Shown here: positions 17,592-27,655 of the stretch, piece after piece
How the letters are laid out: every line of letters begins with the position of its first letter
How positions within the stretch are numbered: position 1 is the first letter of the stretch
Assembly (NCBI GenBank): GCA_947447525.1
Contig: CANFJL010000001.1
Span: forward strand, 496,001-560,000
DNA from: Flavobacteriales bacterium
GTDB taxonomy: Bacteria; Bacteroidota; Bacteroidia; Flavobacteriales_D; Crocinitomicaceae
Length of the DNA: 64,000 nucleotides
Direction of reading: 5' to 3'
The notes under the pieces: model-generated
What the model was told of the DNA's origin: nothing
Databases searched by the model: none
Seen by the model: only the letters and a program-made list of their open reading frames with translations
Position numbers and translations under genes: made by a program

Positions 17592-19064
17592 ATGTCGTTA
17601 GATAATTTAAATAAAATTTCCGAAGGCCTTACTTACGATGATGTGTTATTGGTGCCTGCTTATTCTGAGGTGCTTCCACGCGATGTGTCATTGGGAAGTA
17701 AATTCTCTCGAAACATTGTTTTGAATACGCCAATCGTTTCATCAGCAATGGATACGGTTACTGAATTCAAATTGGCCATCTCCATTGCACAACAAGGTGG
17801 AATAGGTGTGATTCATAAAAACATGACGATTGTTGAACAAGCAATGCATGTTAGAAAAGTAAAGCGCTCTGAAAGTGGAATGATAATAGATCCTATAACG
17901 CTTCCAGAAACAGCACTTGTGAGTGATGCCTTAAAAATTATGAAGGAACATAGTATTGGAGGAATTCCGGTAATCAATGAAAATCATATTTTGAAAGGAA
18001 TTTTAACCAATAGAGATTTGAGATTTGAGAAAAATATAAATCGCCCGATCAGGGAGATTATGACTTCTGAAAATATTATTACCACTTGTGATGGAACAGA
18101 TTTGGCTACTGCTGAAGGGATTTTACAAGAAAAAAGAATTGAAAAATTACCAGTCGTTGATGCTCAAATGAGATTGATTGGTTTGATTACTTATAGAGAT
18201 ATTATCAAGGTTCGTGAACATCCAATTTCATGTAAAGATAAATTAGGTCGCTTGCGCGTTGCTGCTGCGGTTGGAGTTACTTTTGATACTATGGAACGGG
18301 TGACGGCTCTTGTTGAAGCAGGTGTTGATGCTGTGGTTATTGATACTGCTCATGGACATACCAAAGGTGTGGTGGAGCAATTAAAAGCGGTTAAGGAAAA
18401 ATTCCCAAATTTGGATGTTGTGGTAGGAAATGTTGCAACAGGTGATGCTGCAAGTTATTTGGTTGCTGCAGGTGCTGATGCTGTAAAGGTTGGAATTGGA
18501 CCTGGTTCAATTTGTACTACACGAATCATTGCGGGTGTTGGTGTTCCTCAACTTACTGCCATCAATGAAGTTGCCAAAGCTATTGAAGGTTCGGGTGTTC
18601 CAGTTATTGCCGATGGTGGAATTCGTTATACGGGTGATATCGTCAAAGCGATTGCAGCAGGTGCGGATAGCGTAATGTTAGGCTCCATGTTTGCAGGAGT
18701 AGAAGAGTCTCCAGGTGAAACCATCATCTATGAAGGTAGAAAATTCAAATCATATCGTGGAATGGGATCTATTGAAGCCATGCAATTGGGTTCAAAGGAT
18801 CGTTATTTTCAAGATGCGGAAGATGATATTAAAAAATTAGTTCCGGAAGGAATCTCTGGTAGGGTTCCATACAAAGGGAACATGAATGAGGTAATGTATC
18901 AAATTATTGGTGGGTTAAGAGCCGGTATGGGATACTGTGGCGCACCATCTATTGATCAATTGAAAGGAGCTCGATTTGTACGCATTACAACTGCTGGAAT
19001 TCGAGAATCTCATCCTCATGATGTTACGATCACCCGAGAAGCACCCAATTACAGTTTGAAATAA
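17592..19064 (+). CDS. guaB: Inosine-5'-monophosphate dehydrogenase
   Basis: 490 residues, the normal IMPDH length. It oxidises IMP to XMP, the committed step to GMP. The N-terminus has [17 protein letters not shown]. Two CBS domains are inserted at about 95-215. The catalytic loop GPGSICTTR lies near 303-311 with the active Cys near 308. [20 protein letters not shown] and the flap region (YRGMGS) are present. The operon with the two downstream foldase genes is plausible (27 nt gap). Confidence 0.97.
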   Translation: MSLDNLNKISEGLTYDDVLLVPAYSEVLPRDVSLGSKFSRNIVLNTPIVSSAMDTVTEFKLAISIAQQGGIGVIHKNMTIVEQAMHVRKVKRSESGMIIDPITLPETALVSDALKIMKEHSIGGIPVINENHILKGILTNRDLRFEKNINRPIREIMTSENIITTCDGTDLATAEGILQEKRIEKLPVVDAQMRLIGLITYRDIIKVREHPISCKDKLGRLRVAAAVGVTFDTMERVTALVEAGVDAVVIDTAHGHTKGVVEQLKAVKEKFPNLDVVVGNVATGDAASYLVAAGADAVKVGIGPGSICTTRIIAGVGVPQLTAINEVAKAIEGSGVPVIADGGIRYTGDIVKAIAAGADSVMLGSMFAGVEESPGETIIYEGRKFKSYRGMGSIEAMQLGSKDRYFQDAEDDIKKLVPEGISGRVPYKGNMNEVMYQIIGGLRAGMGYCGAPSIDQLKGARFVRITTAGIRESHPHDVTITREAPNYSLK

Positions 19065-19091
19065 ATAATAATTAATCACAGTTTATAAAAT

Positions 19092-21047
19092 ATGAAATCA
19101 ATATTTTTAACCCTAGCCATTTTATTGGCAGCAAATAGTTTCTCTCAAAAAGAGCCAATTGTAATGAGCATTGATGGTCAAGGAGTCACTAAAAGTGAGT
19201 TTCTTCAAATCTATCTCAAAAATAACCCTAATCCTAAATACGATAAAGTATCCTTAGATGAGTATATGGATTTATTTCAAAAATTTAAATTGAAGGTTGC
19301 TGAAGCAGAAGCACTTGGGTATGATACTATTCCAAAATTGAATAAAGAATTAGAAGGGTATCGCAAGCAATTGGCTTTGCCTTATTTAATAGATTCAGCA
19401 CAAAATGAAGCATTGGTTAAGGAAGCTTATGAACGTACTAAAACAGAAGTTAGAGCTTCTCATATTTTACTTCGTTTGGATCCAAATGCTGCTCCAGCAG
19501 ATACTTTAATTGCTTACAATAGGTTATTAGGATTAAAAGCAAGAATTGAAAAAGGTGAAGATTTTGCCTCTGTCGCGAAAATGAAAACAGGTTCAGAAGA
19601 CCCTTCTGTTATGAATAATGGGGGTGATTTAGGTTATTTCACAGCATTTCAAATGGTTTATCCTTTTGAGGACATGGCTTACAATACTAAGGTTGGAGCT
19701 GTTTCAAATCCGTTTAGAACTCGTTTCGGTTACCATATTCTAAAAGTTACTGATGTGCGTCCAGCGCGTGGAACCATGAGAGTAGCGCACTTGATGATCA
19801 GTACCGGTAAAGAAGCTACTCAAGAAACTAAAGACAATGCACAGAAAAAGATCAATGAGATTTATTCTAAATTATTGGCAGGTGAAAATTGGGAGCAAAT
19901 GGTAACGCTTCATTCTGACGATGCTGGGACTACTAAGAAAGGTGGAGAACTTCCGGCCTTTGGAACAGGAACTACACAACGCATGGTGCCTGCATTTGAA
20001 GATGCTGCATATGCCTTAAAAAATGATGGGGATATGAGTGCTCCCATTAAAACAGAATATGGTTATCATATTATTAAGCGCATAGAATGGAAAGATGTTC
20101 AAGCTTTTTCTGCGATTAAAAAAGAAATTCAAACAAAGGTTAACAAAGATGAGCGTTCTAAAAAAACACAGGATTCTTTCGTTGCGAAATTAAAAGTGCG
20201 TTATGCTTATACGAATACAGGATCTAAAAATCTAAAGTGGTTCAATTCCAATCTTGACTCTACTTACTTTATTGGAAAATGGTCTGCTGCAAAATTAAAA
20301 TCAAATAAGGTCTTGTTTTCTATTGATGGAAAGAAGTTTACCCAAAAAGATTTTGCTGATTTCTTAGTGAAGAATTATCGTGGTATTAAGAAGGATGATG
20401 CCTCTAGAGTTGTTGCAAGTCAATATAAAAATTGGGAAAAAAGTGCTATTCTATCTTATGAAGAAAGCAATCTTATTAAAAAATATCCTGAGTATAAAGC
20501 CTTGGTAAATGAATATCATGATGGAATCCTTCTTTATGAAGTGATGTCTGATAAGGTATGGAATAAAGCAGTGAAGGATACAAGCGGTTTGCGTAGTTTC
20601 TTCAATGAAAACAGAAATAATTATCAATGGCCTGTTCGTTTAGATGCGACCATCTACGAATGTTTGACCCGTGATATAGCGGTTAAAGTAGGGACAATGC
20701 TAAAAAATGATACGATAAATTCAAAGCATGTTCTGGATCTTATCAATAAAGATTCTGAGTTGAATCTAAAAGTAAAGATGAATAAATTCGACTTTGAAAA
20801 TACGCCTTCTATTAAAGGTAAATCATTTAATAAGGGTTTAAATCCAATGTATGAGTTTGAAGGAAAATTCTATGTGGTAATGGTGAAAGAGAACTTGCCA
20901 GTGATGAAAAAAGAATTTTCTGAAGCTAAAGGTGCTGCTACTTCTGATTATCAAAATTATCTAGAGAAAAATTGGTTGGAAGATCTTAGAAAAAAACATA
21001 ATGTGACAATAGATAAAAATGTTCTTTATTCTTTAGGAAGTAATTGA
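19092..21047 (+). CDS. Periplasmic parvulin-type peptidyl-prolyl isomerase
   Basis: 651 residues with a signal peptide (about 1-18, ending NSFSQ). Two tandem PpiC/rotamase domains are visible. The first (about 115-220) has RASHILLRLDP, GGDLGYFTAFQMVYPFEDMAY and TRFGYHILKVTD. The second (about 225-335) has RVAHLMIST, KKGGELPAFGTGTTQRMVPAFEDAAY and TEYGYHIIKRIE. The C-terminal 300 residues are a helical/mixed chaperone-like region. It probably helps fold outer-membrane proteins in the periplasm, like SurA/PpiD. Its stop overlaps the ATG of the next foldase gene (TGATG). Confidence 0.9.
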   Translation: MKSIFLTLAILLAANSFSQKEPIVMSIDGQGVTKSEFLQIYLKNNPNPKYDKVSLDEYMDLFQKFKLKVAEAEALGYDTIPKLNKELEGYRKQLALPYLIDSAQNEALVKEAYERTKTEVRASHILLRLDPNAAPADTLIAYNRLLGLKARIEKGEDFASVAKMKTGSEDPSVMNNGGDLGYFTAFQMVYPFEDMAYNTKVGAVSNPFRTRFGYHILKVTDVRPARGTMRVAHLMISTGKEATQETKDNAQKKINEIYSKLLAGENWEQMVTLHSDDAGTTKKGGELPAFGTGTTQRMVPAFEDAAYALKNDGDMSAPIKTEYGYHIIKRIEWKDVQAFSAIKKEIQTKVNKDERSKKTQDSFVAKLKVRYAYTNTGSKNLKWFNSNLDSTYFIGKWSAAKLKSNKVLFSIDGKKFTQKDFADFLVKNYRGIKKDDASRVVASQYKNWEKSAILSYEESNLIKKYPEYKALVNEYHDGILLYEVMSDKVWNKAVKDTSGLRSFFNENRNNYQWPVRLDATIYECLTRDIAVKVGTMLKNDTINSKHVLDLINKDSELNLKVKMNKFDFENTPSIKGKSFNKGLNPMYEFEGKFYVVMVKENLPVMKKEFSEAKGAATSDYQNYLEKNWLEDLRKKHNVTIDKNVLYSLGSN

Positions 21048-22396
21048 TGAGAATTTATCTAATCCTATTTTATGTTTTCTTTATTGCGGTAAATTCTATT
21101 GCTCAACCAAAAGTGGTAGATAAAATCATTGCTCAGGTTGGAGATAATATTATCCTATACTCTGATATAGAAAATCAAAAATTACAAGCTATACAAGCGG
21201 GAATCACGGCGGATAGAAATTTGGAATGTAATGTTCTTGAGCAATTGATGTGCGAACAATTATTTTTAAATCAGGCCAAACTTGATAGTATTGAAATTTC
21301 AGATGAACAAGTAGATTCTGAAATGGAAAATCGTTTGCGTATCATTCAAAATCAAATTGGAAGTAGAGAGAAGTTGGAAGCGTTTTATGGTAAATCTATA
21401 ACGGATATCAAAAATGAATTCCGTACTGTGATTAAGGATAAATTGTTGGCTCAAGAAATGCAAAGAAAAATTACAACGGATGTATCTGTTACTCCTAAGG
21501 AAGTCGCTTCTTATTTCAGCGGATTGGTTGTAGATAGTATTCCTTATATAAATATGAAGCTAGGCTTTCAGCAAATTGTTTGTTATCCAAAAATCACAAA
21601 AGAAGATAAAGCACTTGCTTTACAGAAATTAAAATTAGTGCGTGTTGATATTGTTGATTATGGAAAGTCCTTCGAAACACAAGCTCGAATAAATTCAGAC
21701 GATTTAGGGAGTGCACAATTAGGGGGTAAAATTGCTGCATCAAAAGGCATGATGGTTCCTCAGTTTGAAGCTACAGTTTTTAAATTAAAACCAGGAGAGG
21801 TTTCTGACGTGATTGAAACAGATTTTGGATATCATATTATTAAATTAGTGAGTCGGAAAGGGGATGATTATGTTTGTTTACACATTCTAAAAAGACCAGA
21901 ATTCAGCAACGAAGCCCTTGATATTGCGGCTACTAAAATGGACTCTTGTTTCAAGCTTTTAAAGCAAAATGCTATTACTTGGGATCAAGCAGTTACTCGT
22001 TTTTCAAATGATGATATGACACGCCAAAATCATGGTATTATTACCAATCCTATTTCAGGTGAACAAACTTGGGATATGGAAGATTTAAATGAGGTAGATC
22101 AACAAATATATTTGCTTACAGATGCTATGGAAAAAGGTGATGTTACTTCACCAAATTTATACACGGATATTTATGAACGTAAGCAAGGGATTCGAATTGT
22201 TCGTTTAATGGAGCGTTATCCTGCGCACAAAGCAAATTTAACGGATGATTATGCTTTGATTAAGAGAGCTGCTGAAAATGATAAAAAAATTAAAACAACG
22301 GATGCTTGGTTGAAGTCTAAAATGGGAAATGCTTATTTTAGAATTGATGAAAGTTATTCGGATTGTGATTTTAGATTGAATTGGTTTTCTAAATAA
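21047..22396 (+). CDS. SurA-like periplasmic chaperone / isomerase
   Basis: 449 residues from the ATG that overlaps the preceding stop (a TTG lies one codon earlier). The signal peptide ends near IAQP. A SurA-type N-terminal segment follows: KVVDKIIAQVGDNIILYSDIE, then EQLMCEQLFLNQAKLDSI. The clearest rotamase module is about 172-270 (GFQQIVCYPKI, GGKIAASKGMMVPQFEATVF, TDFGYHIIKLVS), with a degenerate second one toward the C-terminus. It should assist outer-membrane protein folding together with its upstream neighbour. Confidence 0.9.
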   Translation: MRIYLILFYVFFIAVNSIAQPKVVDKIIAQVGDNIILYSDIENQKLQAIQAGITADRNLECNVLEQLMCEQLFLNQAKLDSIEISDEQVDSEMENRLRIIQNQIGSREKLEAFYGKSITDIKNEFRTVIKDKLLAQEMQRKITTDVSVTPKEVASYFSGLVVDSIPYINMKLGFQQIVCYPKITKEDKALALQKLKLVRVDIVDYGKSFETQARINSDDLGSAQLGGKIAASKGMMVPQFEATVFKLKPGEVSDVIETDFGYHIIKLVSRKGDDYVCLHILKRPEFSNEALDIAATKMDSCFKLLKQNAITWDQAVTRFSNDDMTRQNHGIITNPISGEQTWDMEDLNEVDQQIYLLTDAMEKGDVTSPNLYTDIYERKQGIRIVRLMERYPAHKANLTDDYALIKRAAENDKKIKTTDAWLKSKMGNAYFRIDESYSDCDFRLNWFSK

Positions 22397-22402
22397 AAAT
22401 AT

Positions 22403-23356
22403 ATGTCAGATAAGGAAAAATTGGATGCGTTTGTTGCCCATGTGCAGCAACTAAAACAAGAAATTCATAAGGTTATTATTGGTCAAGATGAGGTGGTTGA
22501 TCAAGTGCTTATTTCTATGTTTTCTCGTGGACACTGTCTGCTAGTAGGTGTACCTGGTTTGGCCAAAACTTTACTTGTAAATACCATCTCTCAATCTCTC
22601 GGTTTAGGTTTCAGTCGTATTCAATTTACCCCAGACTTAATGCCATCCGATATCATTGGAGCTGAAATTTTGGATGAGACTAGAAATTTTAAGTTTATAA
22701 AAGGCCCTTTATTTACCAATATGGTCCTTGCAGATGAGATAAATCGTACTCCGCCTAAAACGCAATCAGCTTTACTTGAAGCGATGCAAGAACGCTGTGT
22801 TACTGCCGGAGGAAATAGTTACCCGCTTGATGCTCCTTTCTTTGTGTTGGCAACTCAAAACCCGATTGAACAAGAAGGAACTTATCCATTGCCGGAGGCT
22901 CAGTTAGATAGATTTATGTTTAATATTTGGGTCGATTACCCTTCTTTTATTGAGGAAATGGCGATCGTAAAATCAACTACCTCTGATTATAATGTAAGCG
23001 TTAATCCAGTGCTTTCTGGACAAGAAATTATAGAGTATCAAGATCTAATTCGTAGAATTCCAGTAGCAGACAATGTATTGGAATATGCCGTTAATTTGGT
23101 TGCTAGTACACGATTAAATTTAGGCAATGCTCCTGAAATCACTAAGAAATATATTACTTGGGGCGCTGGTCCAAGAGCATCTCAATATCTAATTATTGGT
23201 GCTAAATGTCATGCTGCAATGAGAGGAAAATACTCACCTGATATTGAAGATGTGAAAGCTGTTGCCATGCCAATTCTGAGACATCGTCTTGTCAAAAATT
23301 ATAAAGCAGAAGCAGAAGGATATAGTATGGATAAAATTATTGAGGCCTTGCTTTAA
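22403..23356 (+). CDS. MoxR-family AAA ATPase
   Basis: 317 residues. Walker A is GVPGLAKT near 49-56, Walker [16 protein letters not shown] near 108-122, followed by LLEAMQER, sensor 1 [22 protein letters not shown] and the MoxR lid domain ([22 protein letters not shown]). MoxR proteins act as chaperones for assembly or activation of partner complexes, usually next to DUF58/VWA genes. No such partner is present here; instead the gene follows surA-like genes, an arrangement I recall from other Bacteroidota. It abuts the next gene with no spacer (TAA then ATG). Confidence 0.92.
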   Translation: MSDKEKLDAFVAHVQQLKQEIHKVIIGQDEVVDQVLISMFSRGHCLLVGVPGLAKTLLVNTISQSLGLGFSRIQFTPDLMPSDIIGAEILDETRNFKFIKGPLFTNMVLADEINRTPPKTQSALLEAMQERCVTAGGNSYPLDAPFFVLATQNPIEQEGTYPLPEAQLDRFMFNIWVDYPSFIEEMAIVKSTTSDYNVSVNPVLSGQEIIEYQDLIRRIPVADNVLEYAVNLVASTRLNLGNAPEITKKYITWGAGPRASQYLIIGAKCHAAMRGKYSPDIEDVKAVAMPILRHRLVKNYKAEAEGYSMDKIIEALL

Positions 23357-23659
23357 ATGATAAAGAATCTACCTGCCTTACTCTTACTTTTAAATTTCTT
23401 TGTACTTCTAAGTCCAAGGTCTTTATGGCACGAATGTAAGCACCATGTAGATACTAACTTAACGAAAGACAAAATGGAAACAGCTTCCTGTTTTGTCTGT
23501 GATTATGATCTTACCACCGCATCTTTACCTTTTAGTTTTAAGTTTAATGCCAATCCCAATAGGCTTCAAATAGTTATTATTTTAGCCTCTCGTGCTAAAA
23601 TTGGCAAATTTAATTCCCACAATGGGCTTCGAGCTCCTCCACATACCTTTACTATGTAA
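23357..23659 (+). CDS. Small exported Cys/His protein ahead of a TonB receptor
   Basis: 100 residues with an N-terminal hydrophobic signal (ALLLLLNFFVLLSP). A His/Cys-rich part follows (WHECKHHVD, near 24-32), then ASCFVCDYDL near 43-52, and a C-terminal NGLRAPPHTF. The arrangement recalls DUF2946-type and related small proteins encoded beside metal TonB receptors, which also end in an APP or GPP motif; that link is from memory and unproven. The HxC-HH and CxxC groups could bind a transition metal. The receptor gene starts 61 nt downstream. Confidence 0.55.
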   Translation: MIKNLPALLLLLNFFVLLSPRSLWHECKHHVDTNLTKDKMETASCFVCDYDLTTASLPFSFKFNANPNRLQIVIILASRAKIGKFNSHNGLRAPPHTFTM

Positions 23660-23720
23660 TTATTGTATTCTCTTTTGAGGGAATTCAGTTTTATTGCCTA
23701 ATATTTAAAGGAAATGTCAG

Positions 23721-26126
23721 ATGTCAAAATTATATGTTTTAGGAGTTTTCCTAGTGCTGCAATTTGCTGTTGTAGCGCAGTTGAATATCCGAGGTAAAGT
23801 GCTTGCAGAAAACACCAATCAAGCTGTATCCGGAGTTAAAATTTTCGTTTCAAATCTCGAACTTGTAACACAAAGTGATGCCAATGGTGCCTTTCAATTT
23901 GCAAATGTTCCAAATGGCACTTATGTCTTATCCTTTCAAAAAGAGGGATTTAAAAATCAAATCCTCGAGCTTGATATGGATGTTGATACTGCATTGACCA
24001 TCAATTTGAAAACCAATGTGCTGGAATTTCAAGAATTTATTGTTACCGGTGTTGTGCGAGCCACTGATTTCCGCATGAGTCCACTAAGTATAAAATCTTT
24101 AAACTTATCTGAACTTAATAGTAAAGGCGCTACCAATTTAATTGATGCCATCAGTCGAACACCGGGAGTGAATCAGATTTCAACTGGATCAGGGATTTCT
24201 AAACCTGTAATACGAGGCTTAGGATATAATAGGGTTCTTGTATTGAATAATGGTATGAGACAAGAAGGTCAACAATGGGGAGATGAACATGGAGTTGAAA
24301 TTGATGAATATAGCATCGAGCGCGTTGAAATTATTAAAGGTCCAGGCAGTTTAATGTATGGTTCTGATGCCATTGCTGGTGTGATTAATTTTTTACCACC
24401 CTTATCCATGAAAAAAAATGGTATGCAAGGTAATTATACAACAAATTATCAATCCAACGCTAACTTGATTGCTCAGTCTATTCGTCTATCTGGTCATAAA
24501 GATGATTTTCAGTGGCGTGTTCAAGGGAGTAGTAAATTGGCAGGTAATTATAAGAATAGTAAGGATGGAAAGGTACTAAATTCTGGTTTTAATGAAATCA
24601 ATGGCAATGTTTATCTTGGTTTAGATAAAAAATGGGGTTTCACGCATCTAAGCTTAAGTTCTTATAATGCATCGTTTAACATGGTAGAAGGTGAGAGAGA
24701 TAGTTCAGGTGCATTTGTTCACGAGGTTCTAGATGGTTCGGGCGGGACTAATTTAATGGCAGCAACTAATAAAGAATTAAATTCTTACGGACTTGCTTGG
24801 CCTCATCAAAATGTTTCGCATCAAAGAATTGCAAGTAATAATTTATTTAGGCTTAAAAAACAGGTAATCTATTTAGACCTTTCCTTTCAAAATAACAAGA
24901 GAAAAGAATATGGATCGATTCTAAATCCAGATGAAATAGATCTCTTTTTTAATTTGAATACCTTCAATTGGAATTCAAGAATCAATTTCAACCCACATAA
25001 AGGATGGGAATTTTCTCTTGGGCTTAGTCAAATGATACAATCCAATGAGAATAAAGGAATTGAATTTTTAATTCCCGCATATGTATCACATGATCTAGGT
25101 AGTTTTATTTATTTTCAAAACAATAAGAGTAAGCAATGGAAATTAGCGGGTGGACTGAGAATAGACAGGCGCTCAGTGAATTCCTTCGCACTAAATTTAG
25201 ACAGTAATGGAGTTGTCGTAAATTTTATTGACAGCACTGTAGTGACCAAGTTTTTAGCACATAGGTATTCGTTCATCGGTTTTTCTGGAAGTTTAGGATT
25301 GGTGTATCTAATCAATGAACATCAACAAATAAAAGTGAATTTTTCTAGAGGATTTCGAGCGCCTAGTTTAGCTGAATTATCTTCTAATGGCAGGCATGAG
25401 GGTTCTCTTCGATATGAATATGGAAATTCCAACTTGAAAGCTGAAATCAGTCATCAATTGGATCTGTCGTATGGTGTATCAAAGGATCATATTTCAATTG
25501 AATTAACACCTTTTTCAAATCTAATTAGTAATTATATTTTTGCATCAAAATTATTAAATTCACAAGGTTCAGACTCGATAGTTGATGTAAATGATCCTTC
25601 AATTGCCTATCAATTCATGCAATCTAAAGCATTTCTTTATGGCGGGGAACTTACCATTGATTTTCATCCACATCCATGGGATTGGTTGCATATAGAAAAT
25701 TCATTTTCTATGGTAAACGCTCGGCAATTAGGGGAATCCAAAGCATATTTACCTACAATTCCTGCCGCTCAATATCAAGGGGAATTGCGCTTTAGTGTAC
25801 TTCAAAAAGTGGATCGATTTAAGCAAAGCAACATCTCCGTTGCTACAGTGCATACCATGGCGCAATTGCGTTATTTGAGCAGCTCCAATACAGAAACAGC
25901 AACACCTGCTTACACGCTAATAAATTTAGCAGCAACTACCACATTTCAAGCGAAACAAAAGTCACAACAAATTAAATTTAGTTTGTCCATAGATAATTTG
26001 ACCAATGTTGCGTACCAAAGTCATTTGAGTAGATTGAAATATGCAGAAGTGAATCAAAAAACAGGAGACATAGGCGTGTTTAATCGCGGACGAAATTTTA
26101 GCATGAAAGTGATCTTTTCATTTTAA
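23721..26126 (+). CDS. TonB-dependent outer-membrane receptor
   Basis: 801 residues with a signal peptide ending near VVAQ. A carboxypeptidase-regulatory-like domain (about 22-105; LNIRGKVLAENTNQAVSGVKI) precedes the plug (about 110-235), with SRTPGVNQISTGSGISKPVIRGLG, GQQWGDEHGVEIDEYSIERVEIIKGPGSLMYGSDAIAG. A 22-strand barrel follows and ends in VIFSF. The barrel holds GFRAPSLAELSSNGRHEG then GNSNLKAE, the FRAP-His-N-x-N-L layout common to metal and haem-type receptors. The preceding small Cys/His protein suggests transition-metal uptake (zinc or copper rather than siderophore), an inference only. Confidence 0.88.
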   Translation: MSKLYVLGVFLVLQFAVVAQLNIRGKVLAENTNQAVSGVKIFVSNLELVTQSDANGAFQFANVPNGTYVLSFQKEGFKNQILELDMDVDTALTINLKTNVLEFQEFIVTGVVRATDFRMSPLSIKSLNLSELNSKGATNLIDAISRTPGVNQISTGSGISKPVIRGLGYNRVLVLNNGMRQEGQQWGDEHGVEIDEYSIERVEIIKGPGSLMYGSDAIAGVINFLPPLSMKKNGMQGNYTTNYQSNANLIAQSIRLSGHKDDFQWRVQGSSKLAGNYKNSKDGKVLNSGFNEINGNVYLGLDKKWGFTHLSLSSYNASFNMVEGERDSSGAFVHEVLDGSGGTNLMAATNKELNSYGLAWPHQNVSHQRIASNNLFRLKKQVIYLDLSFQNNKRKEYGSILNPDEIDLFFNLNTFNWNSRINFNPHKGWEFSLGLSQMIQSNENKGIEFLIPAYVSHDLGSFIYFQNNKSKQWKLAGGLRIDRRSVNSFALNLDSNGVVVNFIDSTVVTKFLAHRYSFIGFSGSLGLVYLINEHQQIKVNFSRGFRAPSLAELSSNGRHEGSLRYEYGNSNLKAEISHQLDLSYGVSKDHISIELTPFSNLISNYIFASKLLNSQGSDSIVDVNDPSIAYQFMQSKAFLYGGELTIDFHPHPWDWLHIENSFSMVNARQLGESKAYLPTIPAAQYQGELRFSVLQKVDRFKQSNISVATVHTMAQLRYLSSSNTETATPAYTLINLAATTTFQAKQKSQQIKFSLSIDNLTNVAYQSHLSRLKYAEVNQKTGDIGVFNRGRNFSMKVIFSF

Positions 26127-26248
26127 TTTTTTCTTGCGCTGACTTATAAATTGTTTTCAACTTTTTTATTGTAGATTGTTGATAATAAATTGCTTGTTCA
26201 TCGTGCTTTACTCGATTAAACTCAATAATTTTATAGAAAATTAAAAGC

Positions 26249-27655
26249 ATGTTCGACGAGGACGACGATGATTTTTCTGAAGGTAATTTAAATGAAGATT
26301 TGGAGCAATTCGAAGCGCATTTAAAAGGCGACACTATTGGTTTCATGGATAGTGATCGTTTAGAAGCAATTATCGATCATTTTCTTATCAATGGACACTA
26401 TTCAAAAGCAAAAAGCGCTTCAGAAATAGGCGTATATCAATTTCAATACAATCCCCTATTTAAATTAAGATTGGCCCAGTCCTACAGTGGTATGGGTCTC
26501 TTAACGGAAGCAATGGAATTGATTAGCTCCTTAGAAAAAGTAATTCCTGAAAATATAGAATTGTATTTGACTAAAGCAGCTCTTTTTAGTCAATTGCGTG
26601 ATTCAAAAAATGCTATTCGTTATTTTAAGTTGGCTTTACCGCTATGTGATCCTGAAGATCGTGATGATGTTTATTTAGATATTTCAATGGAATATCAGAA
26701 CATGAATAATTACAAAGATGCTGCTAAAGTTTTGTTGGAAGCATTAAAATGTAATCCCCAAAACGAAGGTGCATTATATGAAATCGCTTTTTGTTATGAC
26801 CAATTAGGTGATTATGAAAAAGCAATTAAGTGTTATTCTGATTTTATAGATGAAAATCCTTATTCTTTTACCGCTTGGTATAATTTGGGTAATGCATTCT
26901 CTAAATCGGAGAATTTTGAAAAAGCAATTTGGGCATACGATTATTCGATTTTAATAAATGCGGATTTTGGTCCTGTTTATTTTAATATGGGTAATGCCTA
27001 TTTATCGATGGAAAAATACCATCAAGCAATTGATCGCTTTCAAAAATGTATGGAGTTAGATGGCGAGGATGCTATGGCGCTCTGTTATATTGGTGAGGCT
27101 CATGAACAATTGAATGAATTTGAACTTTCTAAACACTATTATCAATTGAGTCTAGCACTTGCACCTATGCTACCTGAAGCTTGGTTGGGTCTTGGAATTA
27201 TAGAAGATTTAGAAGGACGAACACAAGAAGGAATCGTTTTGATCCATAAGGCCTTGGATTTTGACCCTGAAAATGCTGCTATACATCATGTACTAGCAGG
27301 TGCTTATGAAAAACTTGAAGATATGGAAGCGGCGGAGCGCTACTATTTGAGCAGTTTAGCATTAGATGAAAATGATGAGGATTGTTTGACCGATTTTATC
27401 GCATTCAAATCTAAATCTTCTTCAGGTGCAGCGCTGAGTTTTTTGCAAGAGTTTATACAAAAAAATAATAATATTAATCCGATCGCAGTATTATTGGAAA
27501 TTAATTTGAGTTGGATCTTAGGTCAAAAACAAACGGCCTTAGCTTTATTCACTGAATATATTGCCTTTGATCAAACTAAGGCAAAACAATTATTTGAGAT
27601 TAATCCAAATTTACTTGACGATCAAGATTTTGTAACATTGTCTATAGATGAATGA
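26249..27655 (+). CDS. Tetratricopeptide-repeat protein
   Basis: 468 residues, no signal peptide, acidic N-terminus (MFDEDDDDFSEGN). About ten TPR units fill residues 45-430; the clearest are ALYEIAFCYDQLGDYEKAIK, AWYNLGNAFSKSENFEKAIW and VYFNMGNAYLSMEKYHQAID. It is probably a cytoplasmic scaffold. Homologues in this phylum commonly precede comA-like genes, as here, where the two overlap by 8 nt. Confidence 0.88.
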   Translation: MFDEDDDDFSEGNLNEDLEQFEAHLKGDTIGFMDSDRLEAIIDHFLINGHYSKAKSASEIGVYQFQYNPLFKLRLAQSYSGMGLLTEAMELISSLEKVIPENIELYLTKAALFSQLRDSKNAIRYFKLALPLCDPEDRDDVYLDISMEYQNMNNYKDAAKVLLEALKCNPQNEGALYEIAFCYDQLGDYEKAIKCYSDFIDENPYSFTAWYNLGNAFSKSENFEKAIWAYDYSILINADFGPVYFNMGNAYLSMEKYHQAIDRFQKCMELDGEDAMALCYIGEAHEQLNEFELSKHYYQLSLALAPMLPEAWLGLGIIEDLEGRTQEGIVLIHKALDFDPENAAIHHVLAGAYEKLEDMEAAERYYLSSLALDENDEDCLTDFIAFKSKSSSGAALSFLQEFIQKNNNINPIAVLLEINLSWILGQKQTALALFTEYIAFDQTKAKQLFEINPNLLDDQDFVTLSIDE

